A DNA stretch of 18,682 bases from Patescibacteria group bacterium (GTDB lineage Bacteria; Patescibacteriota; Microgenomatia; UBA10105; UBA927): the NCBI GenBank assembly GCA_003545435.1, contig DPYI01000048.1:1-18682 (forward strand), in the 5' to 3' direction. The notes beneath the pieces are model-generated. The model did not search any database and was not told where the DNA came from. It saw only the letters and a list, made by a program, of their open reading frames with translations. The position numbers and the translations under genes are program-made. Each line of letters opens with the position of its first letter. Position 1 is the first letter of the stretch. This document shows positions 5,670-13,682 of the stretch, piece by piece.

Positions 5670-6512
5670 TTACTGAAACATGTTTAAAAAATCATCCCGT
5701 TTGGGAATCCCTAAGGGAAAATCGACAAGAGGCGTCCGGGCAACAGCTTCACGGTCTTCTGATGTTTCTTTCTGTTCCTGATACAAAACCCCCAAAGGAA
5801 TTGTATCCCCCCATTCCATGGACTTCTCAAGCGCAGTGTGTTTTTCTTTTTGAGGTTCAACCGTATAGATGCGTTTCCGATACCATCCGTAGTCATGAAT
5901 CTTATCAAACGTCACGCAGGGCTGAAGGATATCGACAACCGAAAAACCTTTATGGAGTATGGCTTTTGCCAGAATTTCAGTCAACTGCGGTATGTCTCCG
6001 GCAAATCCGCGGCTCACAAACGTTCCTCCGGCAACAAGAGCCAAAGACAACGGATTGAGAGGAAGTTCCATAACCCCTCCCGGAGTTGATTTTGTCTCCA
6101 GACCCTTTTGCGCTGTCGGCGATGCCTGTCCCGTGGTCAAACCATAGACCTGGTTGTCATGTACTAGTACGGTAATGTTGGGATTCCTTTTTGCTGCATG
6201 CAGAAAATGATTGCCGCCCTCTCCTATACAGTCTCCGTCTCCGGTTACTGCGATGACGGTCAGTTTGCTGTTTGCCAGCTTTATCCCCTGGGCAACAGGG
6301 AGAGCTCTTCCGTGGAGTCCTTCAACTCCGTACACGTGCATCCAATCCCGCATATTTCCATGACACCCGACCCCGTATACGATAACGACGTTGTGATTTG
6401 GGACAGCAAGCTTCGTCAAAGCGTTTTTCAGAGCCATCCATATCCCGAAGTTACCGCACCCAGGGCACCAGGTGGGAGTGATATCTGTTTTATAAATGTC
6501 CGATGTAATCAT
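5670..6512 (-). CDS. korB: 2-oxoacid:ferredoxin oxidoreductase, beta subunit
   Basis: This subunit binds thiamine diphosphate and a [4Fe-4S] cluster and, with the gamma-alpha subunit, oxidatively decarboxylates a 2-oxoacid to an acyl-CoA while reducing ferredoxin. Motifs in its 280 residues: WCPGCGN (C16, C19), GVGC (C50) and a later LQPC (C199) as cluster ligands; the TPP pyrophosphate motif GDGD (91-94) through GGNH (99-102); and YGLTTGQ (123-129). Length matches the short beta subunits of the 2-oxoglutarate/2-oxoacid family. The gene lies 81 bp after the alpha subunit, across an AAATTT-rich tract. Sequence does not settle whether the substrate is 2-oxoglutarate, pyruvate or a branched oxoacid; the architecture favours the KorAB/OFOR class. 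Confidence 0.93.
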   Translation of the reverse strand: MITSDIYKTDITPTWCPGCGNFGIWMALKNALTKLAVPNHNVVIVYGVGCHGNMRDWMHVYGVEGLHGRALPVAQGIKLANSKLTVIAVTGDGDCIGEGGNHFLHAAKRNPNITVLVHDNQVYGLTTGQASPTAQKGLETKSTPGGVMELPLNPLSLALVAGGTFVSRGFAGDIPQLTEILAKAILHKGFSVVDILQPCVTFDKIHDYGWYRKRIYTVEPQKEKHTALEKSMEWGDTIPLGVLYQEQKETSEDREAVARTPLVDFPLGIPKRDDFLNMFQ

Positions 6513-6544
6513 AGTATCTTTTAAGATTAATTAAGGTTTTTCCC

Positions 6545-6613
6545 AATTTAAAATTCAAAATTTAAAATTTAAAATTAATTTCAAATTTCAAATTTAAAAT
6601 TTCAAATTTTCAA
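6545..6613. repeat. AAATTT-type low-complexity tract
   Basis: This tract is made of iterated AATTTAAAATTT and TTTCAAATTT words with almost no G or C. It forms the gap between the two oxidoreductase genes and also encodes the last residues of the alpha subunit (ENLKF). A shorter relative lies at 9090-9122. Such tracts often vary in length between strains; here I can only see that it is repetitive. Confidence 0.65.
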
Positions 6614-8324
6614 TAATCTCCTCCGGGTACCACTGTCTTCCGTCATACTTTAACAGCTTTTCTTGTATGTCAACGCCCGACACCTGCATAATGAGTTTTG
6701 CCAATTGGCCCGTTCCGTTACCCTCAACATCAACCAGCCGTTTTTCGCTTTGTAAAAGTTTTTTCAGTTTTTCTCCGTCAAGCGGATATACCCATGAAAA
6801 ATGGATGAGTTTGGTCCTCATGCCTTTCTCCTGCAATATTTTCATCGCTTCCAGAATCGGGCCTTTGGTGGAACCGAACGAAACAAATGTAAGTTCACTA
6901 TCAGTATCTCCGTATATGACCGGCGTTGGTGAATGACTGATTATTGCAGTAAGCTTCCTTAACCGCTTATCTGTCATGCTTTTCCGAATGAGCGGATCTT
7001 CGGTTGTGAATCCTTTTTCATCATGCTCATAGGAATTGGCGATATATAATCCTTTTTCCGTTCCGGGAACGCTCCTCTCGGAAATGCCGTCGGACGGGCT
7101 CATATCATACCGTTTAAAATCCGGGCTAATAGATTTTTCTGTAACGCGTTTTCCGTCCTGCGGCATTTTAGGAGCATCAAAAACGCTTTTGTCCGCACAC
7201 CAAATACTCTCATTTAAGTATTTATCCGTCAGAATAAATACCGGAACCTGATATGTTTGAGCCAAATCAAAAGCAATCTGGGATAATTGGTAACATTCCG
7301 TTATGTCGCCTGGAGACAAAATAATCCGTGCAAATTCTCCGTGCCCGGAATGTATCACAAACAACAACTCTCCCTGTTCCGTCCATGTCGGCATGCCTGT
7401 TGCCGGTCCAGGACGCATCCCCAGATCAATAACCAAAGGCACTTCCGTAATTCCTGAGAGAGACAATCCTTCCACCATGAGAGCAAATCCGCCTCCTGAG
7501 GTAGCCACCATGCTCCGAACTCCGGCAATGGAGGCGCCAATTGCCATATTGATCCCTGCGATTTCATCCTCCGGCTGGATGTACGTAATGCCAAGCTCCT
7601 TTTTGTGATCCGTAAAAAGGGTAATGAGGCTGTTAATGGGGGTCATGGGGTAAATTGCTGCAAATTTCATGCCTCCGTCCAAAGCCCCGACTCCAACCGC
7701 TTCGCTTCCGTTCATGACGAGTTTCCCAAAAGGCTGTTTGGGGGCATCAAGATACCATCCGTTTAATGATCCGTATGTTTTTTTTATACCATCATATCCG
7801 GCCTGTGCCACAGCGATATTTTCATCAATAATTGTCTTTCCCTTTTTTTTAAACTGCGTTTCAATAACGTCAGTAAGAATAGAAAAATCAGCTCCGAGAA
7901 GCGCAATAGTAGCGCCTAAGGCAACGGTGTTACGCATAAGAACAGTAGCATTGAGATTTTTCACAATATCCGACATGGGAAGTGCAATCAACCGGGTGTT
8001 TGGGGGGAAGTCCGAAGAGTTAGGGGTAACGTCTTTTGGATCAAACACCACATAACTTCCCTCGTGAAGTTCGTTTGTATGAATTTCTACCGTCTCCGAG
8101 TTGAGTGCAATAAGGATGTCCAGTGTTTTATGGAGGGAGTGAAATGGAAGAGTTCCCACCCCGACAGTAATAACATTATGCCCTCCCCGGATGAGAGACG
8201 GGTACTCATTGGAGGCAGTCGTATAAAATCCGCGGCGGCTAAATGCTTTGACCAGCATCGAACCGGCTGATATGATGCCAAATCCAGCCTCACCGCCGAT
8301 TTTCCATGTGACGAAATTCTTCAT
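6594..8324 (-). CDS. korA: 2-oxoacid:ferredoxin oxidoreductase, fused gamma-alpha subunit
   Basis: The 576-residue protein joins the gamma domain (about 1-190; GGEAGFGI at 10-17 and the SNEYPSLIRGGHN region at 38-50) to the alpha domain (from about 203; LVMNGSEAVGVGALDGG, then IYPMTPINS at 224-232, the family's YPxTP signature). The C-terminal domain carries the GNGTGQ motif. This is the standard two-gene OFOR layout, with no separate delta (2x[4Fe-4S]) subunit. The small ferredoxin encoded just upstream is therefore the natural electron acceptor. The gene follows that ferredoxin after 108 bp, most of which is a family A repeat. Confidence 0.94.
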   Translation of the reverse strand: MKNFVTWKIGGEAGFGIISAGSMLVKAFSRRGFYTTASNEYPSLIRGGHNVITVGVGTLPFHSLHKTLDILIALNSETVEIHTNELHEGSYVVFDPKDVTPNSSDFPPNTRLIALPMSDIVKNLNATVLMRNTVALGATIALLGADFSILTDVIETQFKKKGKTIIDENIAVAQAGYDGIKKTYGSLNGWYLDAPKQPFGKLVMNGSEAVGVGALDGGMKFAAIYPMTPINSLITLFTDHKKELGITYIQPEDEIAGINMAIGASIAGVRSMVATSGGGFALMVEGLSLSGITEVPLVIDLGMRPGPATGMPTWTEQGELLFVIHSGHGEFARIILSPGDITECYQLSQIAFDLAQTYQVPVFILTDKYLNESIWCADKSVFDAPKMPQDGKRVTEKSISPDFKRYDMSPSDGISERSVPGTEKGLYIANSYEHDEKGFTTEDPLIRKSMTDKRLRKLTAIISHSPTPVIYGDTDSELTFVSFGSTKGPILEAMKILQEKGMRTKLIHFSWVYPLDGEKLKKLLQSEKRLVDVEGNGTGQLAKLIMQVSGVDIQEKLLKYDGRQWYPEEIIENLKF

Positions 8325-8337
8325 AATTCAAATCATT

Positions 8338-8427
8338 GTCATCGCGAGTCCAGCCAAGCCGGACGTGGCGATCCCTATTATAAGGACTGCTTCGTCTCCC
8401 GACGTGACGTCGGGATCCTCGCAATGG
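8338..8427. repeat. Palindromic dispersed repeat, family A, copy 3, inside the operon
   Basis: It has the same inverted ends (GTCATCGCGAG and CTCGCAATGGC), TATTATA centre and GACTGCTTCGTC arm as the other two copies. It sits between the ferredoxin and the oxidoreductase alpha gene on the transcribed strand. If the series is one transcript, the fold could attenuate or process the mRNA at this point. Confidence 0.75.
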
Positions 8428-8432
8428 CATTT

Positions 8433-8690
8433 TTACGGAAATACCTGCTTCCCTGTTTCGTTATCAATAATAGTAATAGCAGCCACCGGACATCCTTTTG
8501 CAGCAGAAAGAAGTGCTTCATCTGATTCCTGATCAGAGGAATCCAAAATAACTGCTTTTGCCTCTTTGTCCAAAACCCATGCTTTCGGAGCCAGCGCCAC
8601 GCACGTCGCTGCACCAATGCAGAGCGACCGGTCAATCCGCATGATATATTTCCTGATTTTTCTTGTCACTTTCGGGTCATTGGCATCCAT
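8433..8690 (-). CDS. Small single-cluster ferredoxin with three visible Cys ligands
   Basis: The 85-residue protein has CIGAATC (C24 and C30) and GCPVAAI (C67), the pattern of monocluster bacterial ferredoxins. The usual second ligand of CxxCxxC is Ala27, so the site holds three Cys and would be expected to bind a [3Fe-4S] cluster, or a [4Fe-4S] cluster with an outside ligand. The N-terminus (MDANDPKVTRKIRKY) is basic; a second Met at 17 would give a shorter form. I keep 8690 because it lies 9 bases after the sufU stop. Placement between the Suf genes and the oxidoreductase suggests that it takes electrons from that enzyme. Confidence 0.9.
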   Translation of the reverse strand: MDANDPKVTRKIRKYIMRIDRSLCIGAATCVALAPKAWVLDKEAKAVILDSSDQESDEALLSAAKGCPVAAITIIDNETGKQVFP

Positions 8691-8699
8691 AGGCTTTCA

Positions 8700-9086
8700 C
8701 TATACCACCGTTGCCTTTTCCCATTCAAGAATACATTTCTGTAACGCCTCCAAAGGTAAGAGGGCGCATTTTATCCGCGTCGGCGTCAACTCTGTCTTTA
8801 ACATATCCAGGACTGTCTCTTTTTGTAATTTCATAACATCCGTTTTCTTCATCCCAAAAACATAATCGGTTAATAAGGACGCAGAAGCCTGACTGATTGC
8901 ACAGCCTTCTCCGGAAAATCGGATGTCCGTAATGGTTTTCCCGTCTTTTCCGAGTTTTAACTCCATGGTAATTCTGTCTCCGCACGCGGAGTTAAAAAGA
9001 GTTTTTGAGATATCCGCTTTTGGCAAACGCCCGAAATGGTGCGGATGCTTGTAATGATCAAGAATATGCTGACGATAAAGATCCAT
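8700..9086 (-). CDS. sufU: SufU-type sulfur transfer / Fe-S assembly protein (NifU N-terminal family)
   Basis: The 128-residue product has the SufU/IscU fold and the zinc or cluster site C35-x-D37 (SACGD), C62 (EGCAIS) and C107 (RIKCALLP). An insertion before the last Cys, typical of SufU rather than IscU, is present (MKKTDVMKLQK). SufU accepts the persulfide sulfur from SufS by ligand exchange and passes it on to SufBCD. The gene follows sufS after 63 bp, a gap that contains a GC hairpin at 9126-9140. There is no clear Shine-Dalgarno sequence. Confidence 0.92.
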   Translation of the reverse strand: MDLYRQHILDHYKHPHHFGRLPKADISKTLFNSACGDRITMELKLGKDGKTITDIRFSGEGCAISQASASLLTDYVFGMKKTDVMKLQKETVLDMLKTELTPTRIKCALLPLEALQKCILEWEKATVV

Positions 9087-9125
9087 ATGATCAATTTCAA
9101 ATTTTCAATTTACAATTTTCAATAG

Positions 9126-9150
9126 TCCGGCAAAGCCGGATTAAGTTTTT
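9126..9150 (+). other. GC hairpin in the sufS-sufU gap, T-run on the plus strand
   Basis: TCCGGC (9126-9131) pairs with GCCGGA (9135-9140) over an AAA loop, and TTAAGTTTTTT follows on the plus strand. It looks like an intrinsic terminator for plus-strand transcription, yet no plus-strand gene precedes it. On the coding (minus) strand it lies within the operon and lacks the T-run, so it may instead mark mRNA processing or block antisense transcripts. Confidence 0.4.
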
Positions 9151-10379
9151 TATTCAAACATCTTCTTTACTTTTTTAAGTCCTTCAGCCAGCGCGTCAAC
9201 ATCTTTTGTATCGTTATAGACATAAAATGATGCACGGCATGTCGGCCCGATTGCTAAATACTCATGCAGAGGCATAGCGCAGTGATACCCCACCCGGATA
9301 CAAATATTATCCTCATCCAATACCTGCGCTATGTCATGGGGATGAATGCCTTTCATCTGAAACGCCACAACGCCCCCCCTGATATCTGGATCAGCCGGAC
9401 CATACATCGTCAGCCCTGGAATTTTTGTCAGTTGGTCAAGCGCATACGAAACAATCTTCTTCTCATGTTCCCGTACGTGCCGCATCCCTAATGCAGATAA
9501 ATACTCTACAGCCGCGCCTAATCCGATTGCCCCTTCAATAAACGGCGTTCCTGCTTCAAACTTATGAGGAATATCGTTAAACACAGTTGTTTTTTCATGC
9601 ACCTCTTTTATCATGTCTCCGCCGAAAAGAAACGGCGGCATCTCTTCCAGTAATTGTTCTTTTGCCCATAAAACCCCTATTCCGCTCGGAGCCATCATTT
9701 TGTGTCCGGAGAACGCCACGACATCAGCTCCCCAATTCTCAACATCAACAGGCAAATGGGGAACAGCTTGCGCCGCGTCGACAACAGTAAGACACAGAGG
9801 ATTCATTTCCTTTACTTTTTCAATTATTTTTTTGACCGGCGGCAACGTTCCTAATACGTTTGATGCAGCGGTGAATGTGAATAGTTTTGTTCTTTTGGAT
9901 ACAAGCTTTTCTATCGCCTCAAGAGAAAGAATCCCATTGCGGTCAGCGTTCCAAATTCTAAAATCACATTTATTTTTCAAAGCATATTGCTGCCACGGAA
10001 CAAAATTAGCATGGTGTTCCAGTATTGACGTTACAAGAACGTCTCCTTGACGTACGTGGTATGGGAGCCAACTATAAACAAGCAAACTCAGGGATTCATC
10101 CGTGTTTCTCGTAAATACTATCTCACTGGTATTTTTTGCATGAATAAAATCCGCAACATATTCTCTTGCCTGTTCGTATTTTGCTGTTGCCTCTTCTGAT
10201 GTTTTATAAATACTCCGAAAAACATTGGCAGTATACCGTTTGTAATATCCATTCACCGCGTCAATAACTTTTTTGGGTTTCAGTGAAGATGCCGTTGAGT
10301 CCAAGTACACAATCCGCTTGCCGTTAATCTTCCTTTTGAATAATGGAAAATCCTGTTTTATTTTAGATACATCAATCAT
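9150..10379 (-). CDS. sufS: Cysteine desulfurase SufS
   Basis: This PLP enzyme removes sulfur from L-cysteine as a persulfide for cluster assembly. With the start at 10379 it has 409 residues. The PLP Lys is K227 in FSGHKMMAPSG and the persulfide Cys is C367 in VGYHCAMPLH, both typical of the group II (SufS/CsdA) type, as is the C-terminal RASFYVYN. I chose 10379 because its ATG overlaps the sufD stop as ATGA and gives the family N-terminus MIDVSKIKQDFP. An ATG at 10403 would add eight residues and overlap sufD more deeply. Its order sufD-sufS-sufU implies translational coupling. Confidence 0.95.
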   Translation of the reverse strand: MIDVSKIKQDFPLFKRKINGKRIVYLDSTASSLKPKKVIDAVNGYYKRYTANVFRSIYKTSEEATAKYEQAREYVADFIHAKNTSEIVFTRNTDESLSLLVYSWLPYHVRQGDVLVTSILEHHANFVPWQQYALKNKCDFRIWNADRNGILSLEAIEKLVSKRTKLFTFTAASNVLGTLPPVKKIIEKVKEMNPLCLTVVDAAQAVPHLPVDVENWGADVVAFSGHKMMAPSGIGVLWAKEQLLEEMPPFLFGGDMIKEVHEKTTVFNDIPHKFEAGTPFIEGAIGLGAAVEYLSALGMRHVREHEKKIVSYALDQLTKIPGLTMYGPADPDIRGGVVAFQMKGIHPHDIAQVLDEDNICIRVGYHCAMPLHEYLAIGPTCRASFYVYNDTKDVDALAEGLKKVKKMFE

Positions 10380-10999
10380 AGCGTCTTTGTTATGTTTCTG
10401 CATTGATTATATACCAAATCCCTGATATGAGAATCAGGAATCATGTCGGTGATTTTCCTGATAAAGCCGTCGACATATATCCGTTCAATCTGTTTCTGAT
10501 GCAACAAGCGGGTTTTTGCGTACCACAGAACATCATCTGGGATTGGGTGCATGGAGACACCATGTTTGCATGACACTGCATGATGCAATATTTCTAATAT
10601 TGGGCGGGTCTGGACCCTCGCGTGCCCTGACAACAGCATGCTGTCATGGTGTTGAAATGCATCCGATCCCTGCGATCTTTTACCAATGAAAATATTTCCC
10701 TGATATGAAACAAGGGAATCGTTCAAAACGAGCGACCGCAGGAGACATACACTCACGGAATCCGGACTTTTGTGTAATTGCGTTGTCGACAGATGCACCT
10801 CGATATTCCTTTGCGGAATAATAATCCCCAAAAGCTGCGCTTTCGCATTCCTCCCCTCAAGAGAAACTGATATCTCAGCGCGCAATGATTGTTTGGGCGC
10901 TACGAGAAAAACATAGGTTTTCTCTTCTCCCTCAGGGAGTGTATCGGAGTATCTCTGATCTTCATGAATATGAATAAATTCTATGTTTTGCAATCTCAT
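10376..10999 (-). CDS. sufD: Minimal SufD-like scaffold subunit
   Basis: SufD partners SufB in the SufBC2D scaffold on which the cluster is built. The product is 207 residues, about half the usual 400 or more: the N-terminal helical domain and part of the beta-helix are missing. What remains is the beta-helix strands (about 30-130) and the C-terminal segment, with VSCKHGVSMHP (142-152; H146 probably corresponds to the key SufD His) and DDVLWYAKTRLL. The gene is intact in frame, between sufB (18 bp) and sufS (ATGA overlap), so this looks like a reduced protein rather than a broken one. The assignment rests on the C-terminal pattern and the position. Confidence 0.82.
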   Translation of the reverse strand: MRLQNIEFIHIHEDQRYSDTLPEGEEKTYVFLVAPKQSLRAEISVSLEGRNAKAQLLGIIIPQRNIEVHLSTTQLHKSPDSVSVCLLRSLVLNDSLVSYQGNIFIGKRSQGSDAFQHHDSMLLSGHARVQTRPILEILHHAVSCKHGVSMHPIPDDVLWYAKTRLLHQKQIERIYVDGFIRKITDMIPDSHIRDLVYNQCRNITKTL

Positions 11000-11017
11000 A
11001 AGACCGCTTCTTTCGTA

Positions 11018-12415
11018 TTACCCCACTGACCCTTCCATCTGAAGTTCGATCAAACGGTTAAGTTCAACCGCATATTCAAGCGGCAGCTCTTTCACTATGG
11101 GTTCAATAAAGCCGTTCACCACCATAGAAACTGCTTCTTCTTCTGGTATTCCCCGTGAAGTAAGGTAAAAAAGCTGTTCATCGGATATTTTTGAAACCGC
11201 TGCTTCGTGGGCAATGGATGCATCATCTGACTGAATGTCCATGTACGGGTACGTATCTGATCGTGACTTTCCGTCAAGAATCAACGCATCACATTGCACA
11301 TGCGAGGATGCATGAGTAGCCGTTGGTATTATCCTGACCAACCCGCGATAGGAAGTTCTCCCACCGTCTTTACAGATAGATTTTGAGATGATTCTGGATG
11401 TCGTGTCCGGAGCCATATGGATCATTTTTGCACCCGCATCCTGAATCTGTCCGCGACCGGCATAGGCAATAGACAGTACCTCTCCCCGGGCTTTCCTTCC
11501 CGTGAGAATAACAGAGGGATATTTCATCGTACATTTACTGCCTAAATTTCCATCCACCCATTCCATAACTCCTTCTTCCTCAACTTTTGCGCGTTTAGTT
11601 ACTAAATTAAAAACATTTGTGCTCCAATTCTGCACGGTCGTATACCGGACCCGGGCGCCTTTTTTGACCAATATCTCGACAACAGCCGCATGCAGACTGT
11701 CTGTCGAGTAAATGGGCGCCGTACATCCTTCTACATAATGCACAAAGCTCCCTTCATCGGCAACGATAAGAGTCCGCTCAAACTGTCCCATGTTTTGGGC
11801 ATTTATCCTGAAATACGCCTGCAAAGGGAGGTCGACTTTCACATTTTTGGGGACATACAGAAATGATCCGCCTGACCAAACAGCACTATTGAGAGCTGAA
11901 AATTTATTGTCTCCCGGGGGTACGACAGTCCCAAAATACTCTTTGACAATATCCGGACGCTTCCGCAGTCCGTCATCCATGGAGAGAAATACCACGCCCT
12001 TTTTGCTCAGTGATTTTTGAATGCTTTTATATACAACTTCAGACTCATATTGGGCAGACACTCCGCTTAAAAATTTTTTTTCTGCCTCCGGTACACCGAT
12101 CCGCTCATACGTATCCAGAATCGACTTCGGAAGATTTTTCCATTTCGAAACCGTACCACCGGTCGGTTTGAGATAGTAATATATATTGGCAAAATCAATG
12201 CCTGACAAATCCGGTCCCCAGGAGGGCATCTGTTTCTTTTGATATAGAGCAAAGCTCTTCAACCGGAACTGTTTCATCCAGAGAGGCTCTTTTTTTCGAT
12301 TGCTTATTTCATCAATAATTGCAGCATTGAGCCCTTTTTGCGCCTTGTACACAGACTGCTCCTCTTTATGGAAACCGTATGCATACGCTTTGGGTGTAAT
12401 TTTTTTGGGCTTCAT
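11018..12415 (-). CDS. sufB: Fe-S cluster assembly scaffold SufB
   Basis: The 465-residue SufB is full length. Family features include [19 protein letters not shown] (172-190), [11 protein letters not shown] (225-234), [10 protein letters not shown] (261-270), and [15 protein letters not shown] (370-384) with C375, plus [10 protein letters not shown] (401-410) with E404; the last two match the Cys and Glu required for de novo cluster formation in E. coli SufB. It would form the scaffold with SufD and the ATPase SufC. It lies 36 bp after sufC and 18 bp before sufD. No good ribosome binding site is visible. Confidence 0.97.
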   Translation of the reverse strand: MKPKKITPKAYAYGFHKEEQSVYKAQKGLNAAIIDEISNRKKEPLWMKQFRLKSFALYQKKQMPSWGPDLSGIDFANIYYYLKPTGGTVSKWKNLPKSILDTYERIGVPEAEKKFLSGVSAQYESEVVYKSIQKSLSKKGVVFLSMDDGLRKRPDIVKEYFGTVVPPGDNKFSALNSAVWSGGSFLYVPKNVKVDLPLQAYFRINAQNMGQFERTLIVADEGSFVHYVEGCTAPIYSTDSLHAAVVEILVKKGARVRYTTVQNWSTNVFNLVTKRAKVEEEGVMEWVDGNLGSKCTMKYPSVILTGRKARGEVLSIAYAGRGQIQDAGAKMIHMAPDTTSRIISKSICKDGGRTSYRGLVRIIPTATHASSHVQCDALILDGKSRSDTYPYMDIQSDDASIAHEAAVSKISDEQLFYLTSRGIPEEEAVSMVVNGFIEPIVKELPLEYAVELNRLIELQMEGSVG

Positions 12416-12451
12416 AAAAAAAGGTTCAGTGCGTTTTTATTATTCCGGGAA

Positions 12452-13216
12452 TCATAGTGTGTTGAGATCTCTGTATCCATTCCTGTTAATCCGGTCTATA
12501 AGTTCCCGGGACCCAACATGCGTCATTTTCCCTTTAACCATCACCATAACGGTGTCCACCTCTATGTACTGAAGAATCCGTTCACTGTGGGTAATGAGGA
12601 CGATGCCCGATCCCTGTTTTTGGAGCTCTCGCACCCCCTTGGCAATAATTTTCAGAGCATCGACATCAACACCGGTGTCAATTTCATCAAAAATTGCAAA
12701 CGCCGGCTGGAGAATCAGTGCCTGCAGAAGTTCTATTTTTTTGCGCTCTCCGCCTGAAAATTCTTCGTGAATAGCCCGGTTTAAAAGGTTTGGGTCTATG
12801 TGAAGCGTCTTTGCAAAAAACGATATGCGTGTATTCAGTGCTGATACAGATTTGTTATTACTTCCTTTCTTATTCTGAAATGAGGCCCTGAGGAGCTCCT
12901 TTACGCTCACTCCGGGTATGGCAATGGGAGACTGAAACGAAAGAAATAATCCCAGTCGTGCCTTTTCCTCTGTGGGAAGGTTAAGAATATTTTTCTTATT
13001 GAGGAATAACCCGGACACATGTGTTTTCGCGTTTTGAGCGGTTGTGTATTTCGGGTCACCCATAATGACGTGCGCAAGCGTTGATTTTCCGCTGCCGTTT
13101 GGGCCCATGAGAACCGTTACTTTTCCTTTTTCAAATCTGCAGGAGATGTCATAGAGAATCTGTTTTTCCTTCGCAAATGCCTGAAGGTGCTCAACTCGTA
13201 AGGAGGAATCAATCAT
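12452..13216 (-). CDS. sufC: Fe-S assembly ATPase SufC
   Basis: This ABC-type ATPase drives conformational change in the SufBD scaffold. In 254 residues it shows Walker A GPNGSGKST (38-46), the signature FSGGERKK (153-160), Walker B AIFDEID (174-180) followed by TGVDVD, and the switch His in LITHSERIL (H210). The SufC-specific GGERKK form of the signature is present. Its ATG overlaps the rrf2 TGA as ATGA, so it is translated with the regulator. Confidence 0.96.
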   Translation of the reverse strand: MIDSSLRVEHLQAFAKEKQILYDISCRFEKGKVTVLMGPNGSGKSTLAHVIMGDPKYTTAQNAKTHVSGLFLNKKNILNLPTEEKARLGLFLSFQSPIAIPGVSVKELLRASFQNKKGSNNKSVSALNTRISFFAKTLHIDPNLLNRAIHEEFSGGERKKIELLQALILQPAFAIFDEIDTGVDVDALKIIAKGVRELQKQGSGIVLITHSERILQYIEVDTVMVMVKGKMTHVGSRELIDRINRNGYRDLNTL

Positions 13217-13623
13217 AAACCCCTTCTCTCTCTGATAAACTGGTCAATCGTAACATCGGAGAGATAGCGCATAAACGCCTCTGAGATGAGTTGCCGAATC
13301 TTTTGCGGCATGCATGAAGGGTGAAGCGGGCAGGTAAAATTACTTTTGAGAATTCCGGATTCTGCTGATTTTCCGTTTACAGCCTGCAGTACATCAAAGG
13401 CACTTATGTCTTCAGGCGCTTTTTTCAGCACATACCCTCCGCCCTGTCCTTCTTTACTCGTGAGTAATCCTTCCTTCTTGAGCATTCTGGCAATCTTTTT
13501 TAAAAATAACAGAGAAGCACCGTGTTTATCTGCCACTTCGGACAATGAAACAAACATATCCTTCTGATTGGCCAGTTCAGACGTAAAAAGGAGTGCAATT
13601 TCTTCCTGACGGGAAAGTTTCAT
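13213..13623 (-). CDS. Rrf2-family regulator, probable Fe-S-sensing repressor of the suf operon
   Basis: The 136-residue protein has the Rrf2 winged helix (LSEVADKHGASLLFLKKIARMLKKEG, about 27-52; then GQGGGYVLKK wing, 59-68). In the cluster-binding segment it has C98 and C104 with H101 between (CPLHPSC) but not the third Cys of IscR, so cluster coordination probably differs from E. coli IscR. It heads the suf genes and overlaps sufC by four bases. An 11-bp-arm inverted repeat at 13623-13651 abuts its start codon, the expected position for autorepression. SufR-type regulators of the ArsR/DeoR kind are a different fold. Confidence 0.9.
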   Translation of the reverse strand: MKLSRQEEIALLFTSELANQKDMFVSLSEVADKHGASLLFLKKIARMLKKEGLLTSKEGQGGGYVLKKAPEDISAFDVLQAVNGKSAESGILKSNFTCPLHPSCMPQKIRQLISEAFMRYLSDVTIDQFIRERRGL

Positions 13624-13651
13624 ATACTGATACTAATTTGGTATCAGTATA
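13623..13651 (-). promoter_or_regulatory. Rrf2 operator and promoter of the suf operon
   Basis: TATACTGATAC (13623-13633) and GTATCAGTATA (13641-13651) are perfect inverted 11-bp arms around a 7-bp AT-rich centre. On the minus strand the site contains two -10 candidates: TAGTAT, ending exactly 6 bases before ATG, and TATACT (13651-13646) with ATGACC 18 bp upstream. Either way a bound repressor would cover the promoter. The palindrome is the best candidate binding site for the Rrf2 protein encoded next to it. Confidence 0.72.
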
Positions 13652-13682
13652 GTATCATACGCAATACATGGTCATCAAGAGG

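Noticed and set aside
6545..6613. Replication origin or DnaA-box cluster in the AT-rich tract
   Set aside because: It is a low-complexity AAATTT tract within an operon gap; I see no DnaA boxes and no origin-associated genes.
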